Source: Pseudomonadota bacterium
GTDB lineage: Bacteria; Pseudomonadota; Alphaproteobacteria; Rhizobiales; Hyphomicrobiaceae
DNA length: 7,523 nt
Reading direction: 5' to 3'
Assembly: GCA_023428365.1 (NCBI GenBank)
Contig: JAEYYQ010000437.1
Coordinates: 1-7,523, forward strand
The notes under the pieces are model-generated. The model worked only from the letters and a program-made list of their open reading frames with translations, did not search any database and was not told the DNA's origin. Both the position numbers and the translations under genes were made by a program. Every line of letters begins with the position of its first letter. Position 1 is the stretch's first letter. Shown here piece after piece: positions 1 to 6,311 of this stretch.

Positions 1-321
1 TACAAAAAGGCCTTCGGCGCTCGCGAGGTATTCCGCCAGCCGCCCGATGAAAAGGGCCGCACGATGCACGTTCATTTATACATCAACGGCGGCTCTCTGA
101 TGCTCTGCGACTTTTATCCGGAACACGGCCATGCTCACGAGAAGCCGGCAGCCTGCACACTTCATATGAAGGTCAATGACGTCGACAAGTGGTGGCAGCG
201 AGCAGTTGATGCAGGAGCCGAAGTCGTATTGCCGTTGCAGAAAATGTTCTGGGGCGACCGCTATGGCCAACTCCGCGACCCATTCGGAATGACGTGGTCC
301 ATGGCCCAGCCCAGCGATTGA
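1..321 (+). CDS. VOC family (glyoxalase/PhnB-like) protein, 3' part only
   Basis: The reading frame is open from base 1 and ends at the TGA at 319-321, so the 5' end lies outside the window and 106 residues are visible. The C-terminal stretch reads GDRYGQLRDPFGMTWSMA, the signature ending of PhnB-like members of the vicinal oxygen chelate superfamily. Before it come a beta-alpha-beta pattern (LHMKVNDVDKWWQRAVDAGAEVV) and an N-terminal half with LYINGGSLMLCDFYPE. VOC proteins are cytosolic and use paired beta-alpha-beta-beta-beta modules to bind a metal or a small ligand. PhnB-like members mostly have no proven reaction, so the substrate is not assignable here. The ATG at window position 64 is internal, because conserved-looking sequence (YKKAFGAREVFRQPPDEKG) precedes it. 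A strong hairpin follows the stop, so this is probably the last gene of its transcript. Family call is firm; function is open. Confidence 0.88.
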   Translation, partial: YKKAFGAREVFRQPPDEKGRTMHVHLYINGGSLMLCDFYPEHGHAHEKPAACTLHMKVNDVDKWWQRAVDAGAEVVLPLQKMFWGDRYGQLRDPFGMTWSMAQPSD

Positions 322-353
322 GTTCGCTGACGTTTCACTCCGAACATCGGACA

Positions 354-387
354 AGCATGGGCTGGCGCACAGGCGCCAGACCATGCT
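354..387. terminator. Strong hairpin after the VOC gene, candidate terminator
   Basis: Two 15-nt arms (354-368 and 373-387) pair at 14 of 15 positions; the only mismatch is G361/A380, and the loop is ACAG. The stem is GC-rich near the loop. It lies 32 bp past the VOC stop and is followed on the plus strand by GTCTGTCTTTCT, a T-rich but interrupted tract. Pairing and position fit a Rho-independent terminator, but the weak U-tract leaves other options: an mRNA-stabilising stem, or one copy of a dispersed REP-like palindrome. Confidence 0.55.
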
Positions 388-492
388 GTCTGTCTTTCTG
401 GTGCTGCAAATTGATCTGACTATTGCCACGGCGCAGGGTAAGCGCTTCGTCATCGGCGCCCGTCTCACATCGCAAAAAGGCGAACGGCAACC

Positions 493-975
493 ATGGATCT
501 GTTGCAGCTTATCGTGACGCTGGCTGCCTCGCTCGGCTCCGGAATGATGGCGGGACTGTTTTTCGTGTTCTCCGTCGTGATCATGAAGGCTCTCAGCCGC
601 CTTGCCCCGGCAGAGGGAATCGCTGCTATGCAGTCGATCAATCGGGTGATCCTCAATCTCTGGTTTTTCGCGGTATTCTTTGGAACCGCGCTGTTCGGTT
701 TGCTTCTCAGCGGGATCACCTTGTTCCACTGGCATAGCCCTGCCAGCGGATTTCTGATCGCAGCGACGCTGCTTTATCTTGGCGGCTGCATCATCGTAAC
801 GATCGCAGGGAATGTTCCCCTCAACGATGCGCTGGCGGCAAAGAACCCAGCCGATGACGCTGCTGCTGCCTTCTGGTCCCGGTATCTCGACGTGTGGACG
901 CGCTGGAACCACGTCCGCACCGTGACCTGCGCTGCCTCGTCTATTCTTTTCACACTCGCAGCCTGCCAGCAGTAG
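493..975 (+). CDS. DUF1772 (anthrone oxygenase-like) integral membrane protein
   Basis: This 160-residue protein has four hydrophobic segments (about residues 5-31, 52-77, 86-106 and 142-158). It carries the hallmark C-terminal part of DUF1772: NVPLND at 107-112, then a helix containing WSRYLDVWTRWNHVRT at 128-143. The family is named after fungal anthrone oxygenases; in bacteria most members are uncharacterised inner-membrane proteins, so no reaction should be assigned. The NVPLND asparagines and the WNHVRT histidine are the polar residues that recur in the family. The start is ATG 493, with a purine-rich AAAAAGG at 474-480 about 12 nt upstream, a somewhat long spacing. The gene stands 171 bp after the VOC gene, separated by a strong hairpin, and is convergent with the patatin gene (12 bp between stops). 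VOC and DUF1772 genes often occur near one another in proteobacteria, but no functional link is shown here. Confidence 0.87.
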   Translation: MDLLQLIVTLAASLGSGMMAGLFFVFSVVIMKALSRLAPAEGIAAMQSINRVILNLWFFAVFFGTALFGLLLSGITLFHWHSPASGFLIAATLLYLGGCIIVTIAGNVPLNDALAAKNPADDAAAAFWSRYLDVWTRWNHVRTVTCAASSILFTLAACQQ

Positions 976-987
976 GCCCGCTAAGGC

Positions 988-2031
988 TCACACGCCCTCA
1001 AGCAGAACTTCAAGGTCGAGCGACGATCGCTTCCCCAGATCATTGCTGTGCGCCCCCATAAACGCGGCGGCCGCCGCCCTTCCCTCGTTGCGCAGCATGA
1101 TAAGGAACTCCCACTCAGCGTTGAGCTTTGAGGAGTAGCCGAGTTCGGTCATCAGCTCGCTGGAAATCCGGTGGATACGCATGCCAGCCCAACGCGCGCC
1201 TTCATCGCTTCCCGCATCGGCGACGCTTCTGAGTAGCGCGACCATGCGCAGCTCTTTCAGAAGAACGGCGTTGAACGACACTTCATTGAGGCGATTGAGA
1301 ATATCGCGCGCTGCTTTAGGCGTACCCGGCCGCTCGACGGGATTGATCTGAACCAGAATGGTATCCTGGGAGTCACACTCCCGCACCAGCGGCGTGATCG
1401 TCGGATTGCCAGCATATCCGCCATCCCAATAAGCCTCCCCATCGATTTCGATGGCCTGAAACAACGTCGGCAGACAGGCCGAAGCCAACAGAACGTCCGG
1501 CGATAAATCGCCATTCCGAAAAACGCGCCCTTTGCCGGTACGCACATTAGTTGCAGTGACAAAAACCTTGATTGGTCCGTCCGAGAGACGACGGAAATCG
1601 ACCATCTCAGCCAGGATGTCATGCAGTGGATTTACGGCGCCCGGATTGAGGTCATAGGGGGAGAAAACCCTGGCCATCATATCCATGGCGACGAATACCG
1701 GCGAATGATCGAGCGTCCAGCGACCGAGCAGGACATCGATCGGACCACGCTGAAACGGGCTATAGAGCGCCGCCTGCGACACCTTCCTCCAGAAATCCTC
1801 CAGCTTTTGCCTCGCCGCGGCAGGACCGCCTTTGGCGTAACCGTCGGCCAATACAGCGGCGTTCATGGCACCGGCCGACGTTCCGGAAATGCCATCGATC
1901 CGTAACCAGCTTTCCTCAAGCAAACGGTCCAGCACGCCCCATGTGAACGCGCCATGAGCTCCTCCGCCTTGTAACGCCAAATCGACGAGAAGGGGATCAC
2001 GCTTTGCCTTTTGCCGGGTCGTTAATCGCAT
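988..2031 (-). CDS. Patatin-like phospholipase family protein
   Basis: This is a predicted serine acyl-hydrolase of 347 residues with a Ser-Asp dyad. The oxyanion-hole motif QGGGAHGAF is at 21-29, the nucleophile elbow GISGTSAGA at 47-55 (GTSAG, Ser52), and the catalytic Asp203 in YWDGGYAGNP. SACLPTLF at 184-191 before the DGG block is also typical of bacterial patatins. Family members release fatty acids from phospholipids or other acyl esters; substrate and location are not readable here. No signal peptide is seen, so a cytosolic or peripheral membrane enzyme is likely. I start at the ATG at 2031 because GGAA (2042-2039) sits 7 nt upstream. An in-frame ATG at 2046 would add five residues (MWKLT) but has no ribosome binding site. 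The gene is divergent from the AI-2E family transporter (114 bp between starts) and convergent with DUF1772. No clear promoter was recognised in the divergent gap. Confidence 0.93.
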   Translation of the reverse strand: MRLTTRQKAKRDPLLVDLALQGGGAHGAFTWGVLDRLLEESWLRIDGISGTSAGAMNAAVLADGYAKGGPAAARQKLEDFWRKVSQAALYSPFQRGPIDVLLGRWTLDHSPVFVAMDMMARVFSPYDLNPGAVNPLHDILAEMVDFRRLSDGPIKVFVTATNVRTGKGRVFRNGDLSPDVLLASACLPTLFQAIEIDGEAYWDGGYAGNPTITPLVRECDSQDTILVQINPVERPGTPKAARDILNRLNEVSFNAVLLKELRMVALLRSVADAGSDEGARWAGMRIHRISSELMTELGYSSKLNAEWEFLIMLRNEGRAAAAAFMGAHSNDLGKRSSLDLEVLLEGV

Positions 2032-2145
2032 TGTCAATTTCCACATTTAAGGCATGTATTGGGTGTTCACGGAGCAAGCCATGCCGGCGCCCCTTCGTGT
2101 ATATTAGGTCAGCGCCAATACCGCGCACATGAGGACATTCTGAGC

Positions 2146-3195
2146 ATGACCCTGGATCGGCAGCTCAAAGCGATGATCGGCATCATGGCGACCATCGCGC
2201 TATTTTGGGCGCTGTCAGCGGCGAGCGCGGTCTTCGCCCCCGTTGCCTTGGCCTTGTTTATCATCGCGCTGGTCTGGCCGTGGCAGGAATATCTGCAAAC
2301 CCGAATGCCCAAACTGCTCGCCCTGGCAGTTTGTATTCTGGCGACCGTGATCGTTTTTCTCACCTTGATGTCTCTCGTCATTTGGGCCTTTGGCCGGGTT
2401 GGCCGGGGCGTGATGACCGACGCAAGTCAATTCCAGGCATTTTACGATCAGGCGACCACTTGGCTGGAAAGCCACGGCCTTTCCGTAACGGGTATGTGGA
2501 CCGAGCATTTCAATGCATCTTGGATATTGCGAAGCCTACAGCAAATAACCGGGCGTCTGAATACGACCTTGAGTTTCTGGTTGATCGCGCTCGTTTACGT
2601 GATCCTCGGCCTGCTCGAAGTCGACATTATGCGGCGCAAGGTCCAGACCCTGAGCAATCGCGAGGCCGCGCGGATCCTGATGGACGGCACGGCGCTGACG
2701 GCGGCCAAGTTCCGCCGCTACATGCTGGTTCGCACGCAAATGAGCATCCTGACCGGATTGTTCGTTTGGCTGCTCGCCACGGCCTTTGGCCTGCCCTTCG
2801 CGACCGAATGGGGCGTGATCGCCTTCGTCCTGAACTACATTCCGTTCATCGGACCGTTTATCGCAACGGTGTTTCCGACCCTTTTCGCAATCGTTCAGCT
2901 CGGAACGTGGCAGGCGGTTGCCGGCGTGTTCATCTGCTTGAACATCGTGCAATTCGTCATCGGCAGCTATATCGAACCGCGCGTTTCCGGAAATGCGCTG
3001 TCCATGTCGCCCCTTATCGTACTTTTTTCAGTCTTCTTCTGGACCTTCCTTTGGGGATTTTTTGGGGCGTTTATTGGCGTCCCAATAACCATCGCCGTGC
3101 TGACTTTTGCAGCCCAGAATCCGAGCAGTTACTGGCTCGCCCATTTGCTCGGTGGCACCCCGCCCGAAACAGCCAACCCAGGGGAAGCTCGCTAA
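2146..3195 (+). CDS. AI-2E family (PerM/TqsA-like) transporter
   Basis: This is a polytopic inner-membrane protein of 349 residues. Hydrophobic segments lie at about 9-23, 27-47, 56-82, 142-158, 200-218, 222-249, 255-275 and 288-320. Diagnostic motifs are NYIPFIGPFIATVFP at 230-244 and the C-terminal signature IEPRVSGNALSMSPL at 276-290, followed by SVFFWTFLWGFFGAFIGVP (295-313). The charged, less hydrophobic stretch at about 84-140 is the usual soluble insert between helices 3 and 4. The family is named after E. coli TqsA, linked to AI-2 export, but many members have been tied instead to sodium/proton antiport or have no known substrate, so AI-2 transport should not be assumed. The start is ATG 2146 with GAGG at 2131-2134 about 11 nt upstream; a longer frame from TTG 2059 adds 29 residues with no family character. 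The gene is divergent from the patatin gene. hdeD follows on the same strand 98 bp later but has its own predicted promoter. Confidence 0.92.
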   Translation: MTLDRQLKAMIGIMATIALFWALSAASAVFAPVALALFIIALVWPWQEYLQTRMPKLLALAVCILATVIVFLTLMSLVIWAFGRVGRGVMTDASQFQAFYDQATTWLESHGLSVTGMWTEHFNASWILRSLQQITGRLNTTLSFWLIALVYVILGLLEVDIMRRKVQTLSNREAARILMDGTALTAAKFRRYMLVRTQMSILTGLFVWLLATAFGLPFATEWGVIAFVLNYIPFIGPFIATVFPTLFAIVQLGTWQAVAGVFICLNIVQFVIGSYIEPRVSGNALSMSPLIVLFSVFFWTFLWGFFGAFIGVPITIAVLTFAAQNPSSYWLAHLLGGTPPETANPGEAR

Positions 3196-3233
3196 CCTTT
3201 CAGAGAAATACCTCGGCAGCGAGGGCAAGCTCA

Positions 3234-3259
3234 GGAACGTGTCAATTCTAGTTTGCGTT
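3234..3259 (+). promoter_or_regulatory. EcfG (ECF15) general stress response promoter of the hdeD-like gene
   Basis: GGAAC at 3234-3238 is followed, after exactly 17 nt, by CGTT at 3256-3259. This matches the published consensus GGAAC-N16/17-CGTT recognised by EcfG sigma factors in Alphaproteobacteria. The predicted transcription start (about 3266-3269) lies 25-28 nt before the HdeD start codon, with the ribosome binding site in between. Downstream HdeD-type proteins are plausible members of the stress regulon. The match is seen directly; use by EcfG is inferred. Confidence 0.8.
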
Positions 3260-3282
3260 GAATTTATCGATTTATCGCGGAT

Positions 3283-3287
3283 GGAGG
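3283..3287 (+). promoter_or_regulatory. Ribosome binding site that fixes the hdeD start
   Basis: A perfect GGAGG lies 6 nt before ATG 3294. It rules out the longer frame from TTG 3258. That TTG also overlaps the predicted -10 element at 3256-3259, so it could not be on the transcript. Confidence 0.85.
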
Positions 3288-3293
3288 CCAGTC

Positions 3294-3866
3294 ATGGCAG
3301 TGTCACTCGAAGAAGCCGCCCAAGTCATGCGCGAGGCCATGCGCGAAACGGTCAAACGGCATTGGGTTTGGTATCTCATCCAAGGCGCACTGATGGTCCT
3401 TGCCGGCGTTCTGGCGTTGATTTACCCAGTCATTTCGTCAGTCGCGGTCATCGTTTTCCTCGGCTGGCTGATGATCATCTCCGGTGTCGTTCAAGGCATC
3501 AGCCTGATTGGTACAACCCACGTCCCGCACTTCTGGCTGCAGCTCATCTCAGTTGCGCTGTTCGTCATCGTCGGGCTGCTGTTTTTGCGCAATCCGGGTG
3601 AGGGACTTCTGACCCTCACCCTGCTGCTGATCGTGCTGTTCATGGTCGAGGGGATTTCGAAAGTCATTCTTTCCCTCACCATCCGGCCGTTCCCGAACTG
3701 GGGATGGGTCTGCGCCAGTGGCGTCATCGGAATCCTGCTGTCACTCTACCTCTGGGCCAGCATCCCCGTGACCGCCGTTTGGCTGCTTGGCGTCCTGCTC
3801 GGCATCGCACTGATCAGCGAAGGTGCCGCGCTTGCCTACCTTGCCTGGAAGGTCAACGAAGCTTAA
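3294..3866 (+). CDS. HdeD family acid-resistance/stress membrane protein (DUF308)
   Basis: This protein is 190 residues, the size typical of HdeD. It has a short charged amphipathic N-terminus (EEAAQVMREAMRETVKRH) followed by six hydrophobic segments at about 25-44, 47-70, 80-97, 102-121, 133-151 and 157-181. The repeat-like pattern of glycine-rich helices (VLAGVLALIYP, GWLMIISGVVQG, NWGWVCASGVIGILLSL) is that of the DUF308/HdeD family. In E. coli, HdeD is an inner-membrane protein that contributes to acid resistance at high cell density by an unclear mechanism; here the membrane location is strong and the acid role is only by analogy. The start ATG 3294 is set by the GGAGG at 3283-3287, and an exact EcfG-type promoter lies upstream, so induction in the general stress response is expected. 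The gene is convergent with the metallophosphoesterase (5 bp between stops). I give no symbol because orthology to E. coli hdeD is not shown. Confidence 0.9.
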   Translation: MAVSLEEAAQVMREAMRETVKRHWVWYLIQGALMVLAGVLALIYPVISSVAVIVFLGWLMIISGVVQGISLIGTTHVPHFWLQLISVALFVIVGLLFLRNPGEGLLTLTLLLIVLFMVEGISKVILSLTIRPFPNWGWVCASGVIGILLSLYLWASIPVTAVWLLGVLLGIALISEGAALAYLAWKVNEA

Positions 3867-3880
3867 GCGGACTAGCTTCG
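3857..3880. terminator. Hairpin spanning the convergent stop codons
   Basis: CGAAGCT (3857-3863) and AGCTTCG (3874-3880) pair perfectly over 7 bp with a 10-nt loop. The stem is made from the last codons of both the HdeD and the phosphoesterase genes, and the loop contains the HdeD TAA and most of the opposing TAG. It could act on transcripts from both sides. There is no good U-tract on either strand, so efficient intrinsic termination is uncertain. Confidence 0.4.
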
Positions 3881-5662
3881 CTCTATACCTGCAATATCGA
3901 TCCGCTCCGGAAGGAGAAGATCGAGACAATCGTTCGCGCCAGCCGCCAGCGTTACGATATGGAAGTGTGTCGGCACCTGATCCTGAACGCCCATCACCGG
4001 CGATGGCGCTGAGATGATTCTGACATCGCCGCAATGGCCGATCCAATCCGTGTGGCGATGACCGTGCATGACAACAGCGCGGCGACCAAGCGACTTCAAC
4101 TGGCGCACGAACCACGTGCCGTTGACGAGTGCCGTGCCGACGCGTTCGGAAAACGCCTTTGCGCGCATCGGATACTCCATCAGATGATGGTGCAGTGCCA
4201 CGATCCACCGCGCGCGGGGGAATTGTTTCACCACCGCCGATAATCCGTGCGCCTGTTCGGCAGAAACCATGCCCAGCGCGTTCGTGAACGAAAAATGCGT
4301 ATCGGCATTCGAATTGAGAATGATGACGCCCAGCCCGTTGTCGGTTTCGGGAAGCGCGACCATCGGGAAGAGATCATCCCACAGCCGGTTGAGCTTGGCG
4401 GATAACAGAAACGCACCAGTATCAGCGAATTGCGCAATCATTTCGCGGTGCGGAGCCAGCGCCTCGTTCAACGTTCTGCTGGTATCGTGCGAACCGTGCT
4501 GGATGATGCGAACGCGATCACCCTGCAGGGCAGCCATTGCTGACAGCGTCCGGACTTGGCGCAGGCGTTTTCCCGGACTAAGCGGAAGATCGAGACGCGC
4601 CGGATTGGCCCGGTCGACGATATTCACATCGTGATTGCCGGGCAGGATCAACATGCGCTCCGCCAATTGCGGGTGCCGCGCGACTGAGTCGAGAAACTCG
4701 GCCCATTCCGAGGAAATTCCGGCATCGGTCATGTCGCCGCTGATCAGAACGAGATCAAGCGGCTTGGCCGCATGTATGGCGTCGAGACGATCCAGCACGC
4801 GATGCAATCGGTCGTTGCCACGCGGCCCCGCACGCCCACTCTCGATGCGAAACCCGTAGTTCTCGCCGACGATGTGAATGTCGGACAAATGCGCCACCCG
4901 CCATTCGCGTGCGCCCGGAGCGGCCGTATCGAACGTTTCGATGTCGAGCGGCTGATCCATCGTGGCGTCAGCGATGCCCCAGACCAGCGCGGCCACAGCC
5001 AGGTAGCTGCACACGATCACGATTGCATTCGCGAGCGCAGGCATCACGAGCCGAAACGGATCCCAGAGATCCGCCAGCAGGCCGGTCCATCGGGTCGACG
5101 GCCACGCCATCAAGGCAACCACCGTGGCAAGAACAGCCAGGATAACACCCGCTCCGGCGCCCGCAATTGCGCGCAGACGGGCGCGCTTCTGTGGCGTCAG
5201 CCGATGATCGAATGCTTTCTCGGAAAGGTGCCGCAGCGCTTCGCGGCACAGCACGTACCCTGGCTTGATGGCTAGCGCATTGAGCGACCAAAAGCTGGTT
5301 TCGGCTTCCCGCAGCAGAGGACGCCAACCCAGAATGCCAATGGCCGCGACAACCAGCAGCGTCAGCAGAGTCCAAAGGCCGGCGAGCGCAAAGACTTTGT
5401 CTGCAACCGATATGAGCCATGCGCTCGCCACCAGCGGCGCTAGACCAAGTAAAACGCCGGGAATAACAATCGTAATTATCCAGGCGAGCAACAGCTTGGT
5501 CAGGCTGATCTCAGCCAGCATCCCACCGGCGAGCATGAACAACGATTTCTTCTTCGGGCTTGAAATATCGTCTTCTGCGTCGCCCTGGCGCGGATCGACG
5601 AGCAAAGCCTTTCCTTGCAGGGCAGGCAGGGGCGGACCAGATGGTATCTCCGATCCTGTCAT
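3872..5662 (-). CDS. Membrane-anchored calcineurin-like metallophosphoesterase
   Basis: This 596-residue protein has an N-terminal membrane domain and a C-terminal phosphoesterase domain. Four hydrophobic segments lie at about 55-77, 90-112, 167-187 and 206-231. Charge before segment 1 (KKK) and between segments 2 and 3 (QKRARLR) suggests that the N-terminus and the catalytic domain face the cytoplasm. The dinuclear-metal motifs are complete and in order: LSDIHI (DIH 261-263), GDMTD 309-313, GNHD 342-345, HHH 491-493 and GHRH 534-537. The family hydrolyses phosphomono-, phosphodi- or pyrophosphate esters. Relatives include cyclic-nucleotide phosphodiesterases and membrane-bound UDP-diacylglucosamine pyrophosphatases, but nothing visible picks a substrate. 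About 145 residues separate GNHD from HHH. I start at ATG 5662 because GAGAGGA (5677-5671) sits 8 nt upstream; an ATG at 5710 would add 16 hydrophilic residues without a clear binding site. The gene is convergent with hdeD and divergent from the PPC gene. Confidence 0.9.
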   Translation of the reverse strand: MTGSEIPSGPPLPALQGKALLVDPRQGDAEDDISSPKKKSLFMLAGGMLAEISLTKLLLAWIITIVIPGVLLGLAPLVASAWLISVADKVFALAGLWTLLTLLVVAAIGILGWRPLLREAETSFWSLNALAIKPGYVLCREALRHLSEKAFDHRLTPQKRARLRAIAGAGAGVILAVLATVVALMAWPSTRWTGLLADLWDPFRLVMPALANAIVIVCSYLAVAALVWGIADATMDQPLDIETFDTAAPGAREWRVAHLSDIHIVGENYGFRIESGRAGPRGNDRLHRVLDRLDAIHAAKPLDLVLISGDMTDAGISSEWAEFLDSVARHPQLAERMLILPGNHDVNIVDRANPARLDLPLSPGKRLRQVRTLSAMAALQGDRVRIIQHGSHDTSRTLNEALAPHREMIAQFADTGAFLLSAKLNRLWDDLFPMVALPETDNGLGVIILNSNADTHFSFTNALGMVSAEQAHGLSAVVKQFPRARWIVALHHHLMEYPMRAKAFSERVGTALVNGTWFVRQLKSLGRRAVVMHGHRHTDWIGHCGDVRIISAPSPVMGVQDQVPTHFHIVTLAAGANDCLDLLLPERIDIAGIERS

Positions 5663-5788
5663 GGCGCGCGTCCTCTCGTCAGTGGTCTGATCGCGTAGGT
5701 CTTCCTGCATAGTGGACCATATCGCGTGTGGGCGCGAGGTCGCGAGTTACTGCAATTCACCCTTATCAATTTCCTCTGAGAGCCCGGA

Positions 5789-5837
5789 ACTGCCGTTTCC
5801 GGAACCATCCGCTTGCGCCATTGGTTGTAACGGCAGT
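5789..5837. repeat. 9-bp inverted repeat bracketing the PPC gene promoter
   Basis: ACTGCCGTT (5789-5797) and AACGGCAGT (5829-5837) are perfect reverse complements separated by 31 bp. The left arm ends just upstream of the predicted -35 element (5801) and the right arm begins just after the -10 element (5826). Such an arrangement could be a pair of regulator half-sites or a transcript hairpin. It may also be chance: a 9-bp match in a 200-bp gap is not rare enough to exclude that. Confidence 0.35.
5801..5826 (+). promoter_or_regulatory. Near-consensus EcfG-type promoter of the PPC-domain gene
   Basis: GGAAC at 5801-5805 is followed after 17 nt by GGTT at 5823-5826. Compared with GGAAC-N16/17-CGTT, only the less conserved first base of the -10 element differs. 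The expected transcription start, about 5833-5836, is roughly 30 nt before the chosen start codon, with the ribosome binding site between. A second GGAAC at 5786-5790 has no partner at the right distance. Confidence 0.6.
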
Positions 5838-5864
5838 GGCAAACCCATTACCGGAGACGACCGC

Positions 5865-6308
5865 ATGCAGAGCAAACTGCTTCACGACGACGCCGGGCAG
5901 CGGACCTTTGCCGTGGTGCTTGAGACTGGCGAGGAAGTGACGGCCTGCCTGCAAGCTTTCGTCGACCAAGAGAAGGTGACTGCCGCTCAACTGACTGCCA
6001 TTGGAGCGTTTAGCGACGCCGTGCTGGCCTACTTCGATTGGGAGCGGAAGCAGTACCACCCAATCCCTGTGATCGAACAGGTCGAGGTCGCGTCCCTGAA
6101 CGGCGATGTCGCAATAGGCCCCGACGGCAAGCGCGCCTTGCATATCCATTTGGTACTGGGCCGGAGGGACGGTTCAGCCCTCGCAGGCCATCTTACGAAA
6201 GCACATGTCCGACCGACCCTCGAAGTGATCGTCACCGAGTCACCGGCACACCTGCGCAAGGTCCACGATGCGGAAAGTGGCCTTGCGCTCATTCGTCCGG
6301 AGAGCTGA
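5865..6308 (+). CDS. PPC (DUF296) domain-containing protein
   Basis: This protein is 147 residues and consists of little more than one PPC (plants and prokaryotes conserved, DUF296) domain. The telling parts are LTAIGAFSDAVLAYFD (43-58), SLNGDVAI (77-84), ALHIHLVLGRRDGSALAGHL (91-110) and LEVIVTE (119-125). His93, His95 and His109 correspond to the histidines that many bacterial PPC proteins place around a metal site, an inference from the family pattern. In plants PPC accompanies AT-hooks in DNA-binding proteins; here there is no AT-hook, the protein looks cytosolic, and DNA binding should not be assumed. Bacterial single-domain forms trimerise and lack a settled function. The start is ATG 5865 with GGAG at 5853-5856, 8 nt upstream; the frame is open back to about 5712, but that part has no domain character and overlaps the promoter. 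It is divergent from the phosphoesterase and tail to tail with the SDR gene. Confidence 0.87.
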   Translation: MQSKLLHDDAGQRTFAVVLETGEEVTACLQAFVDQEKVTAAQLTAIGAFSDAVLAYFDWERKQYHPIPVIEQVEVASLNGDVAIGPDGKRALHIHLVLGRRDGSALAGHLTKAHVRPTLEVIVTESPAHLRKVHDAESGLALIRPES

Positions 6309-6311
6309 TCG

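Noticed and set aside
383..517. Small plus-strand frame (44 residues) with a hydrophobic N-terminus just before DUF1772
   Set aside because: Its ATG lies inside the strong hairpin, there is no binding site, and the end overlaps the DUF1772 start. It is short enough to arise by chance.
76..912. Long minus-strand frame (278 residues) opposite the VOC and DUF1772 genes
   Set aside because: It is antisense to two recognisable genes, its translation is rich in Arg, His, Ser and Cys with no family motif, and no ribosome binding site is seen.
2032..2037. TTGACA on the minus strand at the patatin start
   Set aside because: Although an exact -35 hexamer, it lies between the ribosome binding site and the start codon, and no -10 follows at 16-18 bp.
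2071..2106. GGAGC and TATATT in the patatin/transporter gap as promoter elements
   Set aside because: GGAGC has no CGTT at the right spacing, and TATATT (2100-2105) has no -35-like hexamer 16-18 bp upstream on the plus strand.
2059..2145. N-terminal extension of the AI-2E transporter from TTG 2059
   Set aside because: The 29 extra residues lack hydrophobic or family character, and GAGG supports the ATG at 2146.
3211..3224. CCTCG-GCAG-CGAGG stem after the AI-2E transporter as a terminator
   Set aside because: Only 5 bp of stem and no T-run follows, so it is too weak to call.
2205..3251. 348-residue plus-strand frame overlapping the AI-2E family transporter
   Set aside because: It is the transporter read one frame off: arginine- and proline-rich, no domain pattern, while the other frame has clear family motifs.
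5786..5790. First GGAAC upstream of the PPC gene as an EcfG -35 box
   Set aside because: No CGTT or GTT occurs 16-18 nt downstream; only the second GGAAC at 5801 has a partner.
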